Shown: positions 33,481-41,865 of the stretch, in pieces | Layout of the letters: each line of letters begins with the position of its first letter | How positions within the stretch are numbered: the first letter of the stretch is position 1 | Source: Conchocele bisecta | Lineage: Eukaryota > Mollusca > Bivalvia > Lucinida > Thyasiridae | Assembly (NCBI GenBank): GCA_029237695.1 | Contig: CM055266.1 | Coordinates: 12,727,805-12,791,804, forward strand | Direction: 5' to 3' | DNA length: 64,000 bases | Translations under genes and position numbers: made by a program | The notes under the pieces: generated by a model | Told to the model about the DNA's origin: nothing | The model's database searches: none | Seen by the model: only the letters and a program-made list of their open reading frames with translations

Positions 33481-35386
33481 GCATGTGAACAATATTGCCT
33501 CACTAACCATGACCTCACAAAAAAGGAAAATATATAGTAAAAAAAGGAGCACCAATGTGTAGACTAGAACATGTTACTAATGAAAACCTTTCTTTACAGC
33601 TTATATACTTATATTATTTATCAGCCTAAGTGTAAATAAAATGAAAATTTTATTGCAGCTTATTACGTAAATACAGTGGAACCTCTGTGGGCCGGACGCC
33701 CTGGGAGGTTCCAGGGGTGTACGATTTAGTGATACCCCGATAATGACAAAAGCCGTAGGCACTCAGCCCGGCCTCACAGGGCACACATCAGCTAGCTGCA
33801 TATTACTCATATTACAGGTACAAACACAATGTAGATACTTATGGCAAAATAAAGGCTAAAACGCTCTCAACAACTAATTGAAAACGGGCAGGCCGGATCA
33901 GTATCTGCAGCCACTAACATACGAACGACAACAGGGTCACGTCATTCGAACGCACCCACAGTACAGTCACCTACGTAAACACAGTATTGTCACAGAAATC
34001 ATAGATACAGAGCTTGGTTATTGTAGGGCAAGGATACATATATGGTATTTTAGTACAGTTAGGTGTAAATAAATATGAGAGGGTCTTTAGACAGTAGGAA
34101 GGGACATGTTGCATAAACTTACAAGGGGCTATTTATCAGAGGTCAGATGACAATAGGCTCAGGTAGATGTATGGTACTGGGTAGCATAACAATGGGCATG
34201 TAGTGTCCAGGCGAAGGTGTAAGATTATGTATTGTGTTTGAATGCAGGTTCGTGAGCTATTGTTTGAATTGTTGCTGGTACATGTATTGTGGGGAGTTGG
34301 CAACATGCATTTGAATAGATAGGTTGTGTTTGTATGTGTGTGGGGAATGGAAGATTTGATATTGGATTTAACAAGCTGAGAATTGTCAGGTAAGATAATT
34401 ATTGTAGTTTGTAGACTAGTGAAATGTCTATCGTGTATGGAATTTGTGAATTGTTGGGTAGCGACAACATACTTAGTAGTGTATGTTGTCTGTTTCAGCA
34501 CCCAGGGTCGGTCCATGTCGGAGTCTTGGTGTAGTAGATGGTAGAGTCGAACCGGAGCGATAGCGGGGCCCGTGACGATACCGAAGTTGGGGAGCAGTAT
34601 ATGTTCCAGTAGACACGCATGCAGAGATAGCGCTCCAGATGAGCCAGGTATTATTTAGCAGAGAGACTACATTAGTCGTATGATTAAAGATGGAACAACG
34701 AATTAACCATTGATGACATAACAGTGTGGTACTGTACCTGATAACAAATTCGACATGGAATTTGATTATTAGTCCAGGATCTATGCTTCAAATTTGATAT
34801 GAAATTTGATAGTTATACAGCAGCCGAAGGGACCTATATTGTGACACCAAGTTGACATGAACGTTATTTCATAGTATGGGAGCCGATACTGTATATTTAC
34901 ATGAAACAAATTCGACATGGAATTTGGTTCATAGTCCGAGAACTAAGGGGTTATTCTGATGAAGATTGACAGGGTGGTGAACATTGAATGAATATGAACA
35001 GGACTTTTACATGTGTAATGAGAGTGTGAAGAATCAGTTTCGTTATTTCTACATTTATTTTGTCTGAACAATTTTCTTCGTGTGTGCTAATTAATTGTAT
35101 TAATTGTTGATAACAGTACTGATGACTATTAGACATACTACAGTGAACTCAGAGATTGAACTTACAGTAGTGCAATATTTGTGACGTGAAACTACTTGTT
35201 GAACTTTAGGTGGTGATTTAAGTACAGACAACATATCAAGTGATATTATAGCCAGAAGTCATAGACTTGCGAATATAACCATGTAAACGAAACTGTAATT
35301 TATATTATACATGTATGTCTTGGAATGTATGGTGTGAATGTGGTATGTATGAGTACATTGCTTGTATTATAGGTGTGTATAGCGTG
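33481..35386. other. Unrecognised sequence inside the Polinton-like interval
   Basis: A pogo-like terminus (CAGTGGAACCTCTGTGGGCC) is at 33673. AAATTCGACATGGAATTTG-type motifs repeat at about 34747, 34788 and 34910. A minus ORF at 34516-34136 is low-complexity (Thr/Asn/Ser-rich) and not credible. Nothing else is recognised. Confidence 0.4.
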
Positions 35387-35496
35387 GGGTTGTGTACATA
35401 AACTGATAATTTGACATTGATAACTACATTGTATATTTCATCCGGGCTTAAGTCTAATTGACCGCATGCACTTATCATATCTTGGCGTAACAATGG
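35387..35496 (+). repeat. LTR-edge fragment, inverted copy of 39215-39324
   Basis: GGGTTGTGTACATAAACTG to GGCGTAACAATGG matches the LTR edge plus the first bases of the PBS at 39215-39324, in the opposite orientation. It is joined directly to the truncated RT gene. Confidence 0.85.
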
Positions 35497-36219
35497 ATGA
35501 CCACTTTTCTTTGTGAGGTCTGTTAGCGGAACCACGATCGCTGCAAAGTCTGGTATAAATTTGCGGTAGAATCCAGCAAGTCCTAGAAATGCACGTACCT
35601 GCCGCTTTGTGCTTGGTTTTGGAGCATTTAATATAGCCTGAACCTTCTCTGGTACCATGCATACTCCATCTCGTCCGATCTTATGGCTTAAACACTCAAT
35701 CTCACCTGCACCAATGATGCACTTTGTTGGTCTGGCAGTCAACTTATGATTTCGTAACCTAGTGAATACCTGTCTCAATGTGTCCATGTGTGCATGCCAC
35801 GTACTCGAAAATATCATAATGTCATCAATGAAGTTGTCTACGTCGTCTATGTCGTCTAGCAGCTTCCTCATCATCCTCGAGAACACTGCTGGAGCTGTTA
35901 CTAGACCAAAACACATGACTGTAAACTGATACAAACCTTTCGGCGTTGTAAAAGCAGTCTTCTCTTTGGAGTCGTTCTCGAGTGGTATCTGCCAGTAACC
36001 TTTCGATAAATCAATCTTGGTGAAATACCGTTTACCTGCCTTACCCATTTGTGAGAATATGTTTTCTAGGTCGGGCATCGGCTCGGAATCAAAGACGGTT
36101 ATTCTGTTCAATGCTCTTAAATCTACACATGTGCGAATTCCCCCATCTTTCTTCTTCACTAAAATCAATGGCAATGCATATGGCGATTCTGACCTTTCAA
36201 TGACACCTAACTTTTCCAT
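35497..36219 (-). pseudogene. Gypsy reverse transcriptase, truncated after the thumb region
   Basis: Starts in frame at EKLGVIERSESPYALPLILV and contains KIDLSKGYWQIPL, FGLVTAPAVFSRMM and the catalytic box FIDDIMIF (Asp-Asp). It then runs GLAGFYRKFIPDFAAIVVPL and LTDLTKKSG, where it is cut by the inverted LTR fragment. The ORF reads on into that fragment, so its last 50 or so residues are not RT. RNase H is missing. RT copies the element's RNA; this copy could not do so. Confidence 0.9.
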
Positions 36220-36224
36220 CTGTT

Positions 36225-36640
36225 CTACTTCCGATAGTATCTGCTCTCTGACATGGTATGGATATCCCTCGAACTGCGAACTGGCTCATTTGTATTTACC
36301 TTTATCTCCATCTTGGCTAAATCTGTTCTCCCTGGTCGATCTGTCAGTACATCATGAAACTCCTTTATTAGTTCTCTTACCTGATTCTGCTGACCTATAC
36401 TCAGATCATCAGCAATCGTAACATCATGGTATGACTCCTGCTCACTTAAAGGACAAAGTAATGTACTTATTTCTTCCTGATCCGTTTTCCTCTCTGCACC
36501 TCTATTCGACTGTTCCTTATTACCTGACTCCTCAATGACATCCACAAATACTGCTGCCCATGCTTGATCTTCCGTCTTGTCCTGACTTGCTTTACTTACT
36601 GTTACCTCCTCCCAATTGGTCTGTTCTGTCTTTGGTTACC
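36225..36640 (-). pseudogene. Pol linker before RT
   Basis: The ORF MDVIEESGNKEQ...QVRELIKEFHDVLTDRPGRT...NEPVRSSR corresponds to the conserved segment just upstream of RT in gypsy Pol (FxDVxTDxPG, EPVRxxPY). It loses frame near 36,255 before RT. Confidence 0.7.
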
Positions 36641-36925
36641 TCCTGGTCTGTCTTCTTTAGTGCTACCCTATCATCTCCTTCTACTCTCCCATATGTTACC
36701 TGTATGTCCTTGGTTAATTCCTGGTCTGTCTTCTTTAGTGCTACCCTCTCATCTCCTACTACTCTCCCATATGTTACCTGTCTGTCCTTGGTTAACTCCT
36801 GGTCTGTCTTCTTTAGTGCTACCCTCTCATCTCCTGCTACTCTCCCATATGTTACCTGTATGTCCTTGGTTAATTCCTGGTCTGTCTTCTTTAGTGCTAC
36901 CCTCTCATCTCCTGCTACTCTTTTA
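36641..36925 (-). repeat. In-frame 78-bp repeats where the integrase core should be
   Basis: Nearly four copies of a 78-bp unit encode 26-residue repeats (GDERVALKKTDQELTKD plus Q-V-T-Y-G-R-V). They follow directly after TPFKRVA, the start of the integrase catalytic core. The first catalytic Asp and everything after it are absent. Confidence 0.85.
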
Positions 36926-37377
36926 AACGGTGTGTCCATGAGTGGCATCCTACCTAGCTTCACCTTACTTACCCTTCCTTTAGGTATAGTGCGCTGACAT
37001 ATATCACACGATCTGCAAAACCTGGAAATGTCACCTTTGCATCCTGGCCAGTAAAACTCTGACAAAATCCTGTCTGTTGTTTTGCGAGTTCCCAAATGCC
37101 CTGCCATCATGGTTTCATGTCCTAATTGCATCACACCTGCTCTGAGAACTTTGGGCACTACCAACTGATAGTGTTTCCGCCTGTCTGTTCCCTGAAATTC
37201 TCGGTACAATGTGCCTTCTCTATAAACCCACCTGGTTTCTCCCGACCTTGTCTGTTTCACTGTAGAGTTCTTCACATGTTCTCTGCAACTTGCTAATGTA
37301 TCATCCTTACCTTGTAACAGTCTAACTTCTTCTGGACTTTTATTTTCATCAATACCTACTATTTCTGGAACTGTCAA
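36926..37377 (-). pseudogene. Gypsy integrase N-terminal zinc-binding (HHCC) domain
   Basis: Encodes TRWVYREGTLYREFQG, then the H-x(n)-H-x(n)-C-x2-C domain (MQLGHETMMAGHLGTRKT, then FCRSCDICQRT). It ends IPKGRVSKVKLGRMPLMDTP. The catalytic core is replaced by the 78-bp repeats. The domain lies between protease and RT. Confidence 0.85.
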
Positions 37378-37710
37378 CTGCGGATATTTCCTGCTTCTCC
37401 TTAGCCGCCTGTCCTCTGGTTACCACTGCCTGGGCTACTGCATCTGTCTTTGGACTTACTGTAACTCTTTCTTTAACACCTGGGACATCTCCAACGATCA
37501 GGTCACAGAGAGGGTTGTCCAAAACCCAAGCCTCAACCTCCACCTTGCAGAAAGGGTGTATCTATACAAATCCTTGCTACTGGAACAATGATCTTTTGTC
37601 CATTGATCATGCGACACTCCACCTGCCTGTCTAACATCTGATCGCGGTATACCAGGTCTCTCTTTACCACAATACCATTGCATCCGGAATCTGATAATAC
37701 TTCACTATCT
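37378..37710 (-). pseudogene. Gypsy retropepsin-like protease, frameshifted
   Basis: The active-site triplet Asp-Ser-Gly is at 37691-37683 (VLSDSGCNGIVV). Downstream come VECRMINGQKIIVPVA and, in another frame, LDNPLCDLIVGDVPGV, the usual flap and C-terminal motifs. One frameshift near 37,705 separates it from Gag and another near 37,540 lies within it. Confidence 0.75.
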
Positions 37711-39052
37711 TACCATTCACCCATCCTGCGTGAATAACTAACCCTCCTATTGTGTGTCCACTAGCTATGCCTCCAAGCACGCCATGTCCTAGATCACATG
37801 CACCCATCACTCCTCCTCGACCACGGTAATAGCCCCCACCTCGATTAATCCCATTATCTCTACCACGACCTCGTGGTGGTCTGTCACCCCTTCCACGACC
37901 TCGGAACGATTCGTTGCCTCGATTCCATTCATATCCATATGTTTGGTAGTTGTCACTTACCTCTTGCCCCACAGCTGCTGCACCCTTGTTTGGGCGTCTA
38001 TTATTTGAACAGTCCCTAGCTATGTGCCCCATTTTCCAACAGGCAAAGCAAAGTATATCACCTGAACGACCTGAAGTGATCCTATTTGTGGCCTGAGCTG
38101 TGTGATTTCCATGGTTCTTACTTACCTTTGTATAATCTGGTCCCTTTGAACCCCTTGATACTACCATGAATGCACCACCCCTGTTCTCCGCATACAAGTC
38201 CGCCTGTCGAGTCATGTCACCTACATTCTCAAACACTCTCTCCTTAAGAAAGGTTGCTAGATCTTTTCCACACAATTGGAGAAATTGATCTCTTAGCAGA
38301 AAATCCTGCAATTCATCAAATGTGTGACCTACCTTTCCCAAGTCCAACCACTTTGTATGGTAATTCTTTAATCTCTCCCCAAACTGCTCAAATGTTTCAC
38401 CTCGCTCCGGCTTACTCTCTCTTACCTTCTTCCGCAACCCTTCTACTGTAATCTCAAACCGTTTGAGAAGTGCGGTCGATAATGTCTCATACACAAGGGA
38501 AGTCTCGGGTGGAAGTCTAGAGTAAACCTCCAGTGCTTTTCCTGTTAACAAAGCTGAATACCCCATGTATCTCGATGCCAATTCTGTAACTCCGCATAAC
38601 GCTCGAATCGGTACAAATACGCATCAACACTATCTTTTGTTTCATCAAAACAAGGAAGTTTGGGACCTCTAATCCTTCTGTGATCAGGTACTGCACTACT
38701 CGCACCATCACCAACCCTTTTTCAACTTTAACCATTTCACTGCCTGCTTCGACTGTAATTCCTGCATTCTATTCTCATAGTCAAACTTTTCTTTAGCCAA
38801 TTCTACCTCTAGTCTGTCTTTTGCTAGCTGCCTATCTCTCTCCTTTTCTTCAGCCATCCTATCTAGCTTCTGTAACTCTAACTTATCTCTATCTGCTTGC
38901 CTTTCTACTTCTAATTTTTCTCTCTCTATTTCTCTAGCTTCTAACCGTTCCCGTCTTTCTCTAGCTTGCTCGTCCTTAATAAAAGCATGCAACTCATTAC
39001 CTTCTAATCCTATTTCCTTCCCTGCCTCTGTCAAGTCTTTAAGTGTTGACAT
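37664..39052 (-). pseudogene. Gypsy Gag with zinc knuckle, frameshifted
   Basis: Starts at ATG 39052 with a charged coiled-coil segment (RERRERLEAREIEREKLEVE). A frameshift near 38,715 leads to PKLPCFDETKDSVDAYLYRF, the conserved capsid start. A stop or shift near 38,565 leads to ALLTGKALEVYSRLPPETSL in the long ORF 38581-37664. That ORF has the capsid helices, a CCHC knuckle (CFACWKMGHIARDC, about 38040) and an RG-rich tail. Gag would form particles and bind RNA. Confidence 0.85.
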
Positions 39053-39200
39053 GGTTTACTCGGATTCGACTATCCCTATACTACTCAGTATCACTATTAA
39101 CAAATATAATGTATAGTATCCAGCTATTTTCATCCACAGACAAAAATATATGTGTAACCGGCTTTTTTAAATAGCATTATGCACTTATCAAACCGACAAA

Positions 39201-39217
39201 CCCCACTTCTGACACCA
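39201..39217 (-). other. Primer binding site, tRNA-Leu type
   Basis: On the minus strand TGGTGTCAGAAGTGGGG follows the LTR end (…GGCGTAACA) by one base. It is complementary to the 3' end of tRNA-Leu as I know it. Confidence 0.65.
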
Positions 39218-39324
39218 TTGTTACGCCAAGATATGATATGTGCATGCGGTCAATTAGACTTAAGCCCGGATGAAATATACAATGTAGTTATCAATGTCAA
39301 ATTATCAGTTTATGTACACAACCC

Positions 39325-40797
39325 ATTCTGGGAAGAGGGCGGGGTCAACGTAATATATAGGCCTAGCAGCCTGTATGGAACACAGTTCCCGGCAGCAACG
39401 TGGTAACCCTTGGAAAACAATGAAATGAAAGAAAAACCTTCCACACAGGGATACCTAGCTGCCAACACGCCAGTTAGCCAAGCATAATATTACAGCCCTC
39501 ACCCCCCCAAGCACAAGTACACATGCGTATGTGTATATGTGTGTGTGTATATGTGTATATGTATATGTATATGTGTGTGTATATGTATGGGTACATGTAT
39601 ATGTATATGTGTGTGTATATATGTATATGTGTGTGTGTATGTGTGTGTGTACATCTATAAATATGGCTTGGATAATGGACAATCACATAAAAAAACATGG
39701 CGTGGCCCACAGTTGTCCATACAACAAACGGCACAGGGGGTGCACCATACCACCCCACAGCATCCTAGTCCCCGGGATGAAGTCTAAACAGACTACCTGA
39801 TCCGGACCGCCTGTTTTCAAAACCCGGCCGTGGAACGTGGGTGTGCGCCTTGATGATGGATGCTTGGCCGCCGAATCTAGTTACATGGTGCGCTCCGCTG
39901 GGCGGGCTCGGGTTGACGACATCGCGGGCGACGGCTCGGGGTGGGCCTGAGGACAGGGGACCCACGGGTTTATTCAGCGGTGGAGCCAGAGGATTCTCCT
40001 CACACCACCTAACCTCACTATACAACAACAACAACAACCGCGCCTTACGAGTCCTTTATTTGCCAACACAATATCACTATACGAAACATAAATAGATCTA
40101 AGAACCGCAAACAACTGTACCCAACAATAGGGCCACATGCGGGCATCGCCACTTAATACAGACAATTGAACGTTGAATGTGGCGGCCGTGCACCGGACTA
40201 CTGCGCGAAATTAGGTCACCAAATTGGTGGCCGCCAGCAGTAATCCAAATCGCACATTTGTCTCTGGGGCCCTAAGCCCGCGAACTGGTTCTACCCAGAT
40301 TACACAGATTCAAAATTCAAAATTCCCATTCGGCCCAAGTTTTTATTCCGCCTTTTGCGGACGGCGTGCAAGTCCATAGAGACAGTGCGGCCGTTAAACG
40401 TAAGCAAAAGAAAGAAGACAACAGTTAGTCTCATCTCGTGTGTGCTATGTTGTTGATCCGGTATGACGTCCGTCTCGTCTGTTTAATGGTAGCAGTCTCT
40501 AAATGTGTGTGAATTGGTGATGGAATTGTATAGCTCAAAGGTGCCGGCCTAAAAGATTTCTACCAAAGAGCTTGTAATTACATCACCAAATCACAAAATA
40601 GGCTCGCCTTACTTCGCTGGTTTCTCTTAATAGAGGAATTGGTAATGGGGTTCAAGGCGACCCAGACTGTGAGCCAACAGATGCGTGGGCTTAAGAAAGG
40701 TCCCAACACCCCAGTGGCTGGGTGCCGGCTAGAAATCTGCCCAGTCGCTGGGGGTGTTGTGCACGAGTGGAGGCTTTTGCTATTTTTTTTTTAATTT
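39325..40797. other. Unrecognised sequence, dinucleotide tract and GC-rich patch
   Basis: 39525-39655 is an alternating purine-pyrimidine tract of (TG)n and (TA)n. 39,790-40,010 is GC-rich and ends in (CAA)n. 40,705-40,760 has inverted CCAACACCCCAGTGGCTGGG / CCCAGTCGCTGGGGGTGTTG. Part may be the 5' LTR of the gypsy element. No gene is supported. Confidence 0.4.
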
Positions 40798-41150
40798 TTA
40801 CAAATTATTAATATCTTTATAAGCGATATCGTAGAAATGTATATTCGTAAACGAATCGTTGGGTTTTAACAATTTTATATAATACACCTTAGTTTCATAT
40901 CCGATACGCATTATCCGTCTTAATGTTTGTATTTGCCTCTTGTATAGTTGACATAATTGCCGGTACAATATTGTAAATGCAACGTTTTTATCGGAGCGTA
41001 ATAAATTTACGCTGGTATTTCAGTATTCGATATCGCCTAGTGTTCTTATTTTATAGATTTATATATAGGATTATAACCCCCATAAGCTTCGTAAACTTCT
41101 TCAACACAGTTATTAAAAATTTTCAATTCCAATTGCATTGTATTATCCAT
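40798..41150 (-). pseudogene. Second, degenerate copy of the orphan ORF
   Basis: ATG at 41150-41148 starts MDNTMQLELKIFNN, parallel to the intact copy. The copy has in-frame stops after KSIK and a one-base insertion near 41,010. From there DNA identity with 41203-41450 remains obvious (GACATAATTGCCGGT, AACGTTTTTATCG, TACGCTG). It ends at TAA 40800-40798. It lies 52 bp downstream of the intact copy. Confidence 0.7.
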
Positions 41151-41202
41151 TTTCTTAATAGTTGTTTTTTTCTGTTCAATTTCCAATTTCTTCTAATAAT
41201 TT

Positions 41203-41553
41203 TCAATTTCTTCGTTTAAAAGCGATATTGTAGAAACGCATATCCGTAAACGAATCTTTGATTTTAAACTGTTTTATAAAATTAGTTTGATAATGTTTCG
41301 GTAGTGTTTCTCCGATCCTATTTAGTCGCTTCATTACATAAATTTGATACTTATACCGGCGACATAATTGCCGGTTTAATATTGTAAATTCAACGTTTTT
41401 ATCGCAGCGTAATAAATTACGCTGATATTTCATGTATTCGATATCACATAGTATTGTCATTTTACCGTGTTTTAATACTGTAGAAACAGCAGCGTAAAAT
41501 TCTTCATCAAAGTCATTACAAAATTCCAATTCGTTGCGTATTTTATTATCCAT
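41203..41553 (-). CDS. Orphan ORF of the Polinton-like element, 116 residues
   Basis: ATG at 41553, stop at 41203. The protein begins MDNKIRNELEFCNDFDEE, is rich in Lys, Tyr and Asn, and ends with a basic tail (YNIAFKRRN). No signal peptide or membrane segment is seen and I do not recognise the family. It is preceded by a promoter block (CCAATTGAACATATAAATTT, ATAGGTTATA) matching that upstream of the polymerase transcript. It is transcribed inward from the right end of the element and followed by a decayed duplicate. Polinton-like elements often carry small lineage-specific genes near their ends. No function is proposed. Confidence 0.6.
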   Translation of the reverse strand: MDNKIRNELEFCNDFDEEFYAAVSTVLKHGKMTILCDIEYMKYQRNLLRCDKNVEFTILNRQLCRRYKYQIYVMKRLNRIGETLPKHYQTNFIKQFKIKDSFTDMRFYNIAFKRRN

Positions 41554-41612
41554 TTTGTTATAATATTTTATTATAACCTATTAAATTTATATGTTCAATT
41601 GGACGTGAAAAA
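41554..41612 (-). promoter_or_regulatory. Promoter block matching that at 27296-27340
   Basis: On the minus strand: TTTTCACGTCCAATTGAAC, then ATATAAATTTAATAGGTTATA, then 20 A/T-rich bases to the ATG. The left-end copy reads TTTTCGCGACCAATTGAAC and AGATAAATTTCATAGGTTATA. Confidence 0.65.
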
Positions 41613-41641
41613 AGACATAAGGTATTTATGACACCAATATA

Positions 41642-41865
41642 ATTGGAGGAGAAAAATGGGGTGTTGGAATATAAACTATCACTCGTGGGCACATTGAAAT
41701 TAATTTTGTAACATAATTATTTTCTCAAAAATTCATAAATTTGCTGTCGGGAGACAATTTCCTCGTTAACCAATTTATGGTTTTTCGGGGGTGGTGGGGG
41801 TATTATAGAGGGTTGTAAATGATATCACAGTAGGTGCTATCATTTTGACTCCCTATATACTACTC
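41642..41865 (-). repeat. Right terminal inverted repeat
   Basis: Reverse complement of 26768-26998, ending CCCTATATACTACTC at 41865. It carries a copy of the zinc-finger ORF's last codons (EEKNGVLEYKLSLVGTLK) on the plus strand, with a stop immediately upstream, so no gene is intact here. Confidence 0.9.

Larger units (their letters stand above)
35387..39324 (-). mobile_element. Rearranged Ty3/gypsy retrotransposon, Gmr1-like gene order
   Basis: Reading from 39,324 down on the minus strand: LTR edge, PBS, Gag, protease, integrase zinc-binding domain, tandem repeats, then RT. Integrase before RT is the order of Gmr1-type gypsy elements. The integrase catalytic core and RNase H are absent. 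The two ends carry the same 110 bp in inverted, not direct, orientation. It lies inside the Polinton-like element. Confidence 0.75.
26768..41865. mobile_element. Polinton/Maverick-like element, decayed, with later insertions
   Basis: Inverted repeats of about 225-230 bp bound a 15.1-kb interval (which includes a 500-N gap). Near the ends lie a zinc-finger ORF, a small ORF, a protein-primed type B DNA polymerase gene and a duplicated orphan ORF. Capsid, ATPase, protease and retroviral-type integrase genes usual in Polintons are not seen. The middle (31783 to about 40,790) holds foreign or unrecognised repeats. The flanks are two halves of one pearl core: joined, they read TAACGTTGGGGTAAATG, as found intact at about 44121. 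I see no clean 6-bp target duplication, only 2-3 shared bases. Confidence 0.8.

Noticed and set aside
34136..34516. 126-codon minus-strand ORF
   Set aside because: Low-complexity Thr/Asn/Ser composition, no recognisable domain and no promoter or splice support.
36560..36997. Two overlapping Leu/Ser-rich ORFs on the plus strand
   Set aside because: They are antisense to the 78-bp repeats of the gypsy integrase region.
39531..39800. Tyr/Val/Cys-rich ORFs
   Set aside because: Produced by the (TG)n/(TA)n tract.
40977..41219. 80-codon plus-strand ORF
   Set aside because: It is the antisense of the degenerate copy of the orphan gene, low-complexity Phe/Leu-rich.
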